From Streptomyces sp. NBC_01498 (lineage in GTDB: Bacteria; Actinomycetota; Actinomycetes; Streptomycetales; Streptomycetaceae): a stretch of 64,000 nt of DNA. The notes beneath the pieces were generated by a model that saw only the letters and a program-made list of their open reading frames with translations, had not been told where the DNA came from and did not search any database. Of this stretch, positions 28,701 through 34,908 are shown piece by piece (positions within the stretch are counted from its first letter, which is position 1; the number at the start of each line of letters is the position of its first letter). The stretch is taken from positions 7,203,619 to 7,267,618 of the forward strand of contig NZ_CP109598.1 of assembly GCF_036327775.1 (NCBI RefSeq), in the 5' to 3' direction. A program made the position numbers and the translations under genes.

Positions 28701-30180
28701 GACCCGCGCCGTCCTGTGCCATGTGCGGGGCGACACCACCGAGATCACCGTCCACCGGGTCACCGACGGCTCACGGGAGGGCATCGCCTACCGCGAGAAG
28801 AACGCGGACTTCACGTCGAGCACCTGCGGGGCGCAGTCCGTCGACCGTTCCGGCCTCCGCGTCGCCCTCAGCTCCCCCAAGGGCCTCAGCGTCGTCGACA
28901 TGCGCGACGGCACGGTCCTCTCCCGCAACGGCCTGCCCGCCTCGACCTCCTCCCTGGCCAGGAGCAGCCCCTGGCTCGTGGAGAGGGACGGCCGGCTCTA
29001 CTACCTCCGCCACGACGAGTCGATGATCGGCTACGTCCGACTGCGCCCCGGCCACTGGTTCCTCGACGTCGCCCAGCAACTCCTCACCCGCGACGGCACG
29101 TACACCATCAGCGTCCTGGCGGACGGCTCCCGCATACAGCGGCACCACGCGCGCAAAGCCGCCCCCCGCGCCGTCGCCGACGTGCCGCGCCGCAGGCCCC
29201 ACTGGGTGCCCGAACGCAGCGAACCCCTCGCCCTCGACCGCACCGGACGGCTCGTCGCCGACCGCGAGGGCGCGAACATCGTCACCGTCCGCGACACCAC
29301 CACCCTGCGCCGCACCACGACCGTCACCACCGTCCCGCCCCCACGCCTGTCCGGCTCCGCGCCCTCGATCGCGGACATCGGCGGCGGCGGCGACGGCGGT
29401 GCCGAACGGCCGGCGTACGACTTCACCTACTTCTTCGACCACTCCGGCAACCTCGTCACCGTCTCGGGAACCGTCGTCGAACAGTGGGACCCACACACCG
29501 GCCGACGGCTCACACGTTTCGACGCGGCGGCCGTCCGCTCCCGGGCCGGAGGCGCGAAGGACTCGGACCTGATGATCGGCCCCTACCCGGCGAGGAACCG
29601 GGTTGCCGTCGTCGTCCTGGACCGGCCCGGCATCCACATCGTCGACATCACCACCGGACGCACCACCGAGACCGTGAAGACCGGCGACGACATCCTCGCC
29701 TCCCACTTCGACGCCACCGGAACATACGTCGCCATCCTGCGCCGGGGCTCGGTGCTCGAACTCTGGCGGAACGGCGACCCGCCCCACAAGGAGATCGGCC
29801 CCCTGCGCAGCATCGCCGAGTCGGACTCCACGCCGTACGCCGCCGGATTCCTGGACGGCGGAGGCCGCTACCTCCTCGCGGCGAACAACGCCGTACGCGT
29901 CTACCGCATGGGCCGGCCCGGCTACGAGACCTTCTACTCCTTCACCGGCCCCCGCGACAGCGCACTCGACGGCCGGCACGCCTTCATGGGCGCCTCCGCG
30001 GACGGCGGCACCGTCCTCCACATCGGCCCCGACGGCATCGGCGGACCACTCCACCTGGCGCCCGACCGCTGGTACCGCGAACTGTGCGCCATCATCGGCG
30101 ACCGACAACTCACCCCCGGCGAAGTGGACCTGCTGCCCGCCGACCCGGGAACCCGGAAACCCTGTGCCGAAACCGACTGA
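25726..30180 (+). CDS. Trypsin-like protease / STAND NTPase / beta-propeller protein, copy 2
   Basis: A 1484-residue paralogue of the protein at 20956 with the same order: protease with His50, Asp113 (ADVAVLRFP) and Ser210 (GFSGGPV); NTPase with Walker A GPSGSGKSS (Lys306) and Walker B LIVDQLEE (Asp394); LRADFLEPVL; a membrane segment after RRRRA; and a C-terminal beta-rich region. A ~23-residue insert between the Asp and Ser of the triad is unique to this copy. The C-terminal sensor region is much more divergent than the protease, suggesting that the two copies sense different cues. All catalytic residues are kept, so both are probably functional. Confidence 0.88.
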   Translation: MTPARGPEQRPAAGGPKPLDGALLRILDTSGRPVGVGFLVSDTLALTCAHVVSAALGTPAGTPPEPGARVSADLPLVPHTPRTDAAVDVWVPPRGPDGTASGAASAVTSGTADVAVLRFPAPLPGAGPVRLVDADGPMVVDRSTVAGGPSAASATDATGALWGHRVRAFGLPAGRPGGVWHAGVLRGRQADGWVQADLVGEGYPVSRGFSGGPVWDERLSGVVGMVTVAESGQPHVSYLIPTRALVAARPELRALVAPASPFRGLAAYEEADAHLFHGRRHESERIARTLGEHRWVTLVGPSGSGKSSLALAGVAPRLRARGARVVVMRPASGSSPLAALASALLPHLEPDLPETRRLARLPELSDELRRHGLTAPADRLLRLQGARQLLLIVDQLEELLPQHPDAVRDLADVLFAPDALPSAVRVLTTLRADFLEPVLGHPHLGPVAARHLHALAPLGRDGLRDIVTTPVDTLPGVSYEPHLAERILTDTGTEPGALPLLALTLDLLWQRQTDGVLTHHAYDELGGVTGALGNHADRVWAAHVPPGDEATARLLFTHLVRLLLGAAAGTRRLARRADLGEDRWRVAQHLAAHTRLLVTDRGADGTETVELTHEALIGAWDRLAAWVAEDRSFLGWRETVRHEKDRWQEADRAPEHLPTTATAAGADQWLPERAAVLTAAERDYLTAGRTHRRAKVRRRRALFTVLVTVLTSALVLGGLSLAERHNSRERAAFGASRALAQAAQEATGTDPARAALLSLAAYHRSPTQEAENELLRQYLQYTDYDRVLSGELGDTAFDRSHDGDVVLATSKRSGVTLFVAALTGPVRTVRVPSTDKVQYVMVSADGSRAAYVQHDGRAVWFAVRPDAKHPAGPLHRLPDAPGIGTNWSDTVTPAMSLDGTMIVAHVRERIVRWNLDSGPHGALAGNLPAPKGLEFRMWPAPDNRTLLVPVYKRFRAFGEGEKGSLLALDLVTGRSRLVLRADADQIRVSGDRTRAVLCHVRGDTTEITVHRVTDGSREGIAYREKNADFTSSTCGAQSVDRSGLRVALSSPKGLSVVDMRDGTVLSRNGLPASTSSLARSSPWLVERDGRLYYLRHDESMIGYVRLRPGHWFLDVAQQLLTRDGTYTISVLADGSRIQRHHARKAAPRAVADVPRRRPHWVPERSEPLALDRTGRLVADREGANIVTVRDTTTLRRTTTVTTVPPPRLSGSAPSIADIGGGGDGGAERPAYDFTYFFDHSGNLVTVSGTVVEQWDPHTGRRLTRFDAAAVRSRAGGAKDSDLMIGPYPARNRVAVVVLDRPGIHIVDITTGRTTETVKTGDDILASHFDATGTYVAILRRGSVLELWRNGDPPHKEIGPLRSIAESDSTPYAAGFLDGGGRYLLAANNAVRVYRMGRPGYETFYSFTGPRDSALDGRHAFMGASADGGTVLHIGPDGIGGPLHLAPDRWYRELCAIIGDRQLTPGEVDLLPADPGTRKPCAETD

Positions 30181-30268
30181 GTACCAGCCGCCGTCGGTTC
30201 ACAGCCGGCGACGAGATTTCCGGCCTGTTCCTGTTCTTACCTGGTGAGCGCCAAGGAGGAGGCAGAAG

Positions 30269-30410
30269 ATGAGCAGGACCGCCCGCATCACACAGGCGAC
30301 CACGATCGGGATGCGCGTCACCGATGAGCAGCAGGCAATCGAGTTCCACGTCGGTGAGCTCGGCTTCGAAGTACGCCGGGACGTGCCCTCCGGAGTCGCT
30401 TGGTGCCGCA
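30269..30410 (+). pseudogene. VOC-family (glyoxalase/bleomycin resistance) N-terminal fragment
   Basis: After an excellent AAGGAGGAGG ribosome site the ATG at 30269 opens a frame reading IGMRVTDEQQAIEFHVGELG then FEVRRDVPSG, the first beta-alpha-beta unit of VOC metalloenzymes. The resemblance stops after ~45 residues; the same frame then runs on to 30817 with a Ser/Pro/Arg-rich composition unlike any enzyme. The gene has lost at least two thirds of its length and cannot form the metal site. Confidence 0.7.
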
Positions 30411-30873
30411 CAGCACCGGGTCCTGTGACCGCCGCCGACACGCCATCGACGCAGTCTCGAAGTCACGAGGCATCATCAGGGGTTCACCCGCGTTCGCCCG
30501 TTCAGCCTTTCCTTCGCCCGTTGCTCCCCGATGGCCGAGGTGCCCTCGGGTTCGAACGCGCCGCTTCACACCCCGCCGTTACCAGTGACGCAGGGGAGCG
30601 GGGGCGGGCCCTCGACGCCGGCCCGAAGGTCAGCCTGTCGCTACCCCCTTCACATGACTGGACTCACCTACCTGGAGCGACCTCGTGTCGCGCACTGGAC
30701 ACGTCAGTTGGCGGGATTCACCAGGTGAAGTGCGCTCACGCTTCGGCACACTGGCCACCCGCCCGCGTCGATGCCGCAGTGGGACCGCACAGGCCGAGGC
30801 CGACTACGCTCCCCTGAGCCACGTCGCTACCGGACTCGCCGACCGCGCGCCGCGAGGCAGGAACGGGGGAGGC

Positions 30874-31068
30874 ATGGTTGTGGAGCCACTCATAGCAGCG
30901 GTGCGGAGCGGGGACGCGCGGGCGGTGGACGCGCTGCTGGCAGCGGGCGCCGACGCCGAAACGGTCGACGAGTTCGGCGCCTCCGCACTGTGTGTGGCGG
31001 TGGACGCCTTCGACCTGAGGGTCGTCGAGGCTCTGATCGTGGCCTGGGCCAACGCCACCTCAACCTGA
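30874..31068 (+). pseudogene. Ankyrin-repeat protein, truncated
   Basis: A 64-residue frame with a GGGGGAGGC ribosome site. It reads EPLIAAVRSGDARAVDALLA then AGADAETVDEFGASALCVAV, one complete ankyrin repeat, then DLRVVEALI, the start of the next. It is cut off where an IS5-type transposase fragment begins in another frame. Ankyrin proteins of this type are usually 130 residues or longer, so this is probably a truncation product. Confidence 0.6.
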
Positions 31069-31298
31069 CGATCAAGACCGTCAGCCGGCCCAAGGACACC
31101 TCCGGCTTCATCGTCCTGCCCCGCCGCTGGGTCGTTCAACGGTCCCTGGCCTGGATGATGAACGCCCGCCGCCATGCCCGGGACTACGAACGGCTCATCC
31201 AGCACTCCGAGACGCTGATCACCTGGGACGCCATCACACTCATGACTCGCCGCCTCAGCCGTGGAGCGGGACGCCCCTCACGTCATCGTTCGCAGTGA
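31047..31298 (+). mobile_element. IS5-family transposase, C-terminal remnant
   Basis: The frame reads LTIKTVSRPKDTSGFIVLP, RRWVVQRSLAWMMNARRHAR, DYERLIQHSETLITWDAITL, MTRRL. This is the C-terminal catalytic end of an IS5-group DDE transposase, including the conserved Glu-region helix. No N-terminal part, no start and no terminal repeats are visible. It is fused in place to the end of the ankyrin fragment, so the insertion or a later deletion broke that gene. Confidence 0.8.
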
Positions 31299-31363
31299 GC
31301 CCGGCCCGGTCCGCACCCAAAAATGATTTGCCCGTGCGTCCGCGTTGCCGACAGGATCCGCCC

Positions 31364-31468
31364 ATGACCACGACTATCGCCTTCCTGCCGCTGACTTCCA
31401 CCGCCCGGTCGGTGCGAGTCCAGCAGCAGCCGGGCCGACTGCGAAGGCCTAGCTTCCCTCGCTCGTGA
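31364..31468 (+). CDS. Possible leader peptide ORF (34 codons) coupled to the exporter
   Basis: An ATG at 31364 after an ACAGGATC ribosome site opens 34 codons (MTTTIAFLPLTSTARSVRVQ and so on) and ends TGA at 31466-31468. That stop overlaps the GTG start of the LysE-type exporter by two bases. The exporter has no good ribosome site of its own, so translation may depend on this short frame. The peptide has no recognisable family. It may be a coupling or attenuation leader, or chance. Confidence 0.35.
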   Translation: MTTTIAFLPLTSTARSVRVQQQPGRLRRPSFPRS

Positions 31469-32097
31469 TCACCGTACTGATCGCGGGGCTCCTCGCGGGT
31501 TACGGCATTGCCATGCCAGTGGGAGCGGTCGCGACATACCTGGTGGCTCTGACAGCCCGGACGTCTCTGAGAATTGGTGTGTTCGCCGCACTGGGTGTCG
31601 CAACCGCTGACGGCCTTTACGCATTGATCGCCGTGACCGGGGGCTCCACGATTGCTCCCCTCATCGAGCCAGTCCTGCTTCCTCTGCGATGGGCTTCCGC
31701 CTCGGTGCTCATCGTGCTGGCCCTCTGGATGGGTGCCACGGCCATCCGCCAGTTCCGCAAGCGGCGGACGGCGATCCGAACCGATAAGACGCCTCTCACG
31801 CCTGTTCGGGCCTACGCGGCATTGCTGACGATCACGATGATGAACCCCATGACCGTGATTTACTTCGCGGCACTCGTGCTCGGCAGTGACATCGCAACTG
31901 CTGCCACCCACGTGGAGCAGGCCCTATTCGTCTTCGCCGCGTTCGCGGCTTCCACCAGCTGGCAGTTGTTGCTCGCCGGCGGCGGAGCACTGCTGGGCCG
32001 AACGTTGACTGGCAGCCGCGGTCGGCTCATTACCACCGTGGTCTCCAGCAGCCTGATTACCGCACTCGCCATTCACCTCGTCATCTCACCGTCCTGA
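31465..32097 (+). CDS. LysE/RhtB-type amino acid exporter
   Basis: A 210-residue membrane protein with about six membrane segments. The first (LIAGLLAGYGIAMPVGAVAT) has the Gly/Pro pattern of LysE exporters, and TITMMNPMTVIYFAALVLG is the second conserved Asn-Pro segment. Members export lysine, threonine, homoserine or other small molecules. The start is GTG 31465, overlapping a short upstream frame. GC content is lower than in its neighbours, suggesting transfer. A strong hairpin at 32137-32171 follows. Confidence 0.85.
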   Translation: MITVLIAGLLAGYGIAMPVGAVATYLVALTARTSLRIGVFAALGVATADGLYALIAVTGGSTIAPLIEPVLLPLRWASASVLIVLALWMGATAIRQFRKRRTAIRTDKTPLTPVRAYAALLTITMMNPMTVIYFAALVLGSDIATAATHVEQALFVFAAFAASTSWQLLLAGGGALLGRTLTGSRGRLITTVVSSSLITALAIHLVISPS

Positions 32098-32136
32098 CGC
32101 GACTCGACCGCTGAGAACACCACTCAGCGAATTCCC

Positions 32137-32171
32137 GAGGCCGCTGGCCAGCAAGACTGACCAGCGGCCTC
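32137..32171 (+). terminator. Terminator hairpin after the exporter
   Basis: GAGGCCGCTGGCCA (32137-32150) pairs with TGACCAGCGGCCTC (32158-32171) through 14 positions with one G-U, around a 7-base loop. A smaller perfect 7-bp hairpin (CGCTGAG / CTCAGCG) lies at 32109-32129. The pair ends the exporter transcript. Confidence 0.7.
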
Positions 32172-32620
32172 CGTCGTCTTCATGGCACAGCCTTCAGAAA
32201 CAGGCACGAGCGTCCACTCCACCGCCTGCCGCGCCCATCAGCATGCGGCCGGGGCCCGGAGGCGGGGTGACCTGCGCAGAAGGAGCCGCCACCTTCCGGG
32301 TGTGAGCCGGACCTGTCACCGTCCCCGCCGGGTCCGGCGGGAGAATCCCGAGGCCACGATGACCACCACCCCCGTTCCGCGCGCCCCGCACCCGACCAGA
32401 TCAGGAGCGCCCCGGCCCCCAAGCCGACGAAGCGAACCATCTCCGCATCTGCGTGGAGCATCGCGACCCGGTGCACTAGGCGAAGCACGAGACGGGGAGA
32501 TGCCCCGTGCGGCCTGACCTGCGACCGGGAACGCTCACCGGGTTGAGTGGTCCGGCCGCAGTGGGCAGAACCTGCCGCCTGCCCCCCTGCGCTTCCCGCG
32601 CCCGCGGGCCGGAACGTGAC
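32172..32620. other. ~450-bp stretch without a convincing gene
   Basis: A minus-strand frame contains a short hydrophobic segment (VRFVGLGAGALLIWSGAG, near 32400) but loses protein-like character quickly and has no ribosome site. Nothing else supports a gene here. Confidence 0.4.
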
Positions 32621-32653
32621 GGAGCCCGAGAGCATGTCCAGCTCCCGGGCTCC
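32621..32653 (-). terminator. Terminator hairpin after the tRNA-like operon
   Basis: On the minus strand GGAGCCCGGGAGC (32653-32641) pairs with GCTCTCGGGCTCC (32633-32621) over 13 positions with one G-U, with a 7-base loop. It lies about 50 bases past the second permuted tRNA-like unit and is the natural end of that transcript. No T-run follows. Confidence 0.65.
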
Positions 32654-32705
32654 AGCTTGCCACCCATTTGCGCACACCGGCGGCGTTTAAGAACCGCAGG
32701 TCATG

Positions 32706-32782
32706 TTGAGATCGACGTGTTCTGCCTTTGAACTACAGCGCCACGAGAGAGGCGCCGGGGGGACTTGAACCCCCATCCGTCG
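32706..32782 (-). tRNA. Circularly permuted tRNA-like gene 2, anticodon CUC
   Basis: On the minus strand the 3' half comes first: CGACG (32782-32778), GAT, then a T-arm GGGGG-TTCAAGT-CCCCC and the 3' acceptor CGGCGCC (ending 32751). After 8 bases the 5' half follows: acceptor GGCGCTG (from 32742), TA, D-stem GTTC, loop AAAGGCA, D-stem GAAC, A, CGTCG and loop ATCTCAA. Joined the other way round, all four stems close: acceptor 7 bp with one G-U, D 4 bp, anticodon CGTCG/CGACG 5 bp, T 5 bp. U33 is in place and positions 34-36 read CUC (Glu by position). CCA is not encoded. Pairing across two separated halves argues strongly against chance. Confidence 0.62.
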
Positions 32783-32848
32783 ATTTTCGCCCGCGCTCGG
32801 TCGATCCGGTGTTCGGCGGCGAATACTGAGACTGGAGCGAGAATCTGA

Positions 32849-32932
32849 GTTTCACGGGGCCGCCTCTGCCAGGCTTGGGCCACCCCCGCACGTGGTGCGG
32901 GGAGAGGGATTCGAACCCCCAACTGACACCCC
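32849..32932 (-). tRNA. Circularly permuted tRNA-like gene 1, anticodon GAA by position
   Basis: On the minus strand GGGGT (32932-32928), a 7-base variable region, the T-arm GGGGG-TTCGAAT-CCCTC, the acceptor strand TCCCCGC, discriminator A and an encoded CCA (32895-32893) come first. Three bases later the 5' acceptor GCGGGGG starts (32889), then TG, a GCCC...AGGC D-arm, G, GCCCC and loop GTGAAAC (ending 32849). The acceptor pairs over 7 bp (last pair G-U), the anticodon stem is GCCCC/GGGGT, and loop position 33 is U. The D-stem has one mismatch, so this unit is less regular than unit 2. In the transcript the acceptor helix would be closed by a tiny loop containing the CCA. Confidence 0.58.
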
Positions 32933-32974
32933 TCATCAGCTTCAACATCAGTTTCAGCTTGCGCTCATCGCGCA

Positions 32975-32995
32975 CCCTCCGCTCGCGACGGAGGG
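32975..32995. repeat. Short hairpin between the conserved protein gene and the tRNA-like units
   Basis: CCCTCCG (32975-32981) and CGGAGGG (32989-32995) form a perfect 7-bp stem with a 7-base loop, 13 bases past the stop of the gene at 33008. It may separate or process the mRNA and tRNA-like parts of the transcript. Confidence 0.5.
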
Positions 32996-33007
32996 CGTAT
33001 GTGGGGG

Positions 33008-33739
33008 CTACCGGAAGAGGTAGCCGAATACCGCGTCGCCGACCCGCTGGTCGGTGACCTCGGTGTTGTTCGCTTCCTCGCGGGCGAACTTGACGGACTG
33101 CTGGAGCTTCTCGACGCGGTCGAGGAGCTCGTTGACCCGCCGGGCGGGCAGCGCGCCGGAGAACTTCACCGTGGTCCAGTAACCGACCGGGACGTCCTCG
33201 TAGTACACCTCGACCTGCGCCGGGTGCTTCTCCGTGGCCTCGGCCTTCACGTGATTGCGCGGAACCTTCTTCGTGCGGATGGTCCGCACCGGGTCCGTCT
33301 TCCACGAGTCGGTCGAGGGATCCAGGTTCCACGACTCGGAGGCGTCGAGCACCGGCAGCTTGCGCACGAAGGTGTGCAGGTCCGTGAGTTGCTTCTCCAG
33401 GAACAACAGGTACGGCACGGGCACCTGGGTCAACAGCACCGTACCGTCGACCACCACGTCCGCGACCGCGGACCGGTTCGCCCAGTCCTTCGTCGCAGTC
33501 ACGTCGAAGAGCCGCGTCAGTGTCCCGGCGGTCGCCCGCAGAGCGTCCTCGGCCTTGATCTGCACCCGCGTGGACTCGGGCGGCAGCTGCTCACCCTCCT
33601 CGTCCTTGGGCTGGTAGGTCCGGGAGATGCCGGCCAGCAGGGCGGGCTTCTGCACGTCCTGGTGAGCCTGGGTAAGCTCCTGGAGGGCCTTGGACTTGAC
33701 GCCCTTTTCGACAGCGATGATCTGATTCAGCTTCGGCAC
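33008..33739 (-). CDS. Conserved actinobacterial protein of unknown function (DUF7873-like)
   Basis: A 243-residue soluble protein: MPKLNQIIAVEKGVKSKALQ, QKPALLAGISRTYQPKDEEG, VPYLLFLEKQLTDLHTFVRK, TKKVPRNHVKAEATEKHPAQ and VPVGYWTTVKFSGALPARRV. I recognise it as a well-conserved protein of Streptomyces and relatives (the DUF number is from memory) with no known function. A TAGGTT lies 6 bases before the GTG start, so it is probably transcribed leaderless. Two permuted tRNA-like units follow on the same strand within 75 bases with no strong terminator between, so it may handle tRNA. That is inference. Confidence 0.8.
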   Translation of the reverse strand: MPKLNQIIAVEKGVKSKALQELTQAHQDVQKPALLAGISRTYQPKDEEGEQLPPESTRVQIKAEDALRATAGTLTRLFDVTATKDWANRSAVADVVVDGTVLLTQVPVPYLLFLEKQLTDLHTFVRKLPVLDASESWNLDPSTDSWKTDPVRTIRTKKVPRNHVKAEATEKHPAQVEVYYEDVPVGYWTTVKFSGALPARRVNELLDRVEKLQQSVKFAREEANNTEVTDQRVGDAVFGYLFR

Positions 33740-33980
33740 ACGGCGAACCTAACAACCCTGCGTCGCACGCACATCCGATTAAACGCGAACGGTCGCCGAC
33801 CCGCAGGCGGCCGCCCCTCCGGCGACCCGTGCGGCGCATCGCAAGACGGAGGGTCACGGCTCCTGCCGGACGTACCTCGGTGGTCCCCCAACACGTCGAG
33901 GCGCGCCGTGCCCGCTGTCGCGACACGGTGAACTTTTCCGGACACAGCAACAGGTTCTTTCCCGATCTTGTGCCCGCAGG

Positions 33981-34130
33981 ACAGGCACCCCCTTCCAGCG
34001 GGGAGCGCCCGCGGCCACCGACCATCCCGATCGGCACACCAGGTCCATCCCCGCACGCGCGGGGAGCACTCGGAGATGACCACCAGGTCCTCCGTGTCTC
34101 CGGGGGACCCATTCCCGCAGGGCCTTGGTC
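33981..34130. CRISPR. CRISPR relic, type I-E-like repeats
   Basis: 34042-34069 is a 28-base repeat (GGTCCATCCCCGCACGCGCG then GGGAGCAC) of the type seen in Streptomyces I-E arrays. Exactly 61 bases upstream (33981-34008) a decayed copy ends GCGGGGAGCGC, leaving a 33-base spacer. At 34103 another decayed copy (GGGGACCCATTCCCGCA) keeps the same period. There are no cas genes in the window. This is probably the rest of an old array; only one repeat is well kept. Confidence 0.45.
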
Positions 34131-34172
34131 ATCGAGGCAGTCCTCGGTGCGATCTATCGCTATCGTGCTTCG

Positions 34173-34694
34173 GTGACTGGCTCGGTGCAGCGTCCGCTGC
34201 TGTTTCTCGATGTCGATGGACCACTCATCCCGTTCGGGGCGGTGTCCCAGGTGTATCAGACCTCTGCGACGGGTGCCGAACCACTTGGCGCCGACGCGAA
34301 TCCGCTTCTGACCAGGATCAATCCCGCACACGGACCCCGGCTGACGGAGCTCTCGTGCGAGATGGTCTGGGCGACGACATGGATGGCTGACGCGAACGAG
34401 TGCATCGCGCCCCGCATCGGTCTGCCGCAGCTGGCAGTGGTGGTCTGGCCGGAGCCGTCCGACATCGACGACCAGGATGAGCGGATCGGACTGCACTGGA
34501 AGACCCGCGCACTTGTCGAATGGGCGGCGGGACGCCCGTTCATCTGGGTCGACGACGAGGTCACCGACATCGATCGGGCCTGGGTCGCCGCCCATCATCA
34601 GGGGCAAGCCTTGCTCCATCGTGTCGATCCCCGTCATGGCCTGACGGACAGCGACTATGCCGCTCTCGACTTGTGGCTGCGACAGCCCGTCTGA
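34173..34694 (+). CDS. HAD-superfamily protein of the RNA-repair-associated (HAD_SAK) type
   Basis: A 173-residue protein opening PLLFLDVDGPLIPFG, the DxD nucleophile motif of HAD phosphatases, then LTELSCEMVWATTWMADANE (Thr motif) and WAAGRPFIWVDDEVTDIDRA, the C-terminal acidic motif. This short cap-less form matches HAD domains found in Swiss-Army-Knife RNA repair proteins, where they are thought to trim phosphates from RNA ends. A TATCGT lies 6 bases before GTG 34173, so a leaderless start is likely; 34125 is an alternative. It is divergent from the gene that leads the tRNA-like operon. Confidence 0.75.
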   Translation: MTGSVQRPLLFLDVDGPLIPFGAVSQVYQTSATGAEPLGADANPLLTRINPAHGPRLTELSCEMVWATTWMADANECIAPRIGLPQLAVVVWPEPSDIDDQDERIGLHWKTRALVEWAAGRPFIWVDDEVTDIDRAWVAAHHQGQALLHRVDPRHGLTDSDYAALDLWLRQPV

Positions 34695-34908
34695 CTCCCC
34701 ATTGCCCGGAGGAGGCCTCGCGGACTGGATGGCGACGAAGTTGCGGTGGGCAGTTGCCCGTGCCGCGCCCGGTGGGGGAGTTCTCCCCCTGGAGGATGGA
34801 GCCCGGCGTACAAGCCGGCTCCGCGGCGGCGCGGACCGCCCCCGCTCTGACCTCCATTTCCTTTCCCTCCTCACGAGCCCCCTTGCCGGCGATGGTCGTG
34901 AAGCACGT

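Noticed and set aside
29000..30272. Long plus-strand frame overlapping the second STAND gene (27249-30272)
   Set aside because: Its Arg/Pro/His composition is the usual shadow of a high-GC coding frame.
32706..32932. tmRNA (including the two-piece permuted form) as an explanation for the tRNA-like halves
   Set aside because: Both units have a D-arm and an anticodon stem that pair between the halves, and no tag-coding frame or pseudoknot region is visible.
32706..32932. Ordinary tandem tRNA array read straight through
   Set aside because: The 5' acceptor of unit 1 (GCGGGGG) does not pair with the next downstream 3' acceptor (CGGCGCC), whereas each pairs with the half before or after it in permuted order.
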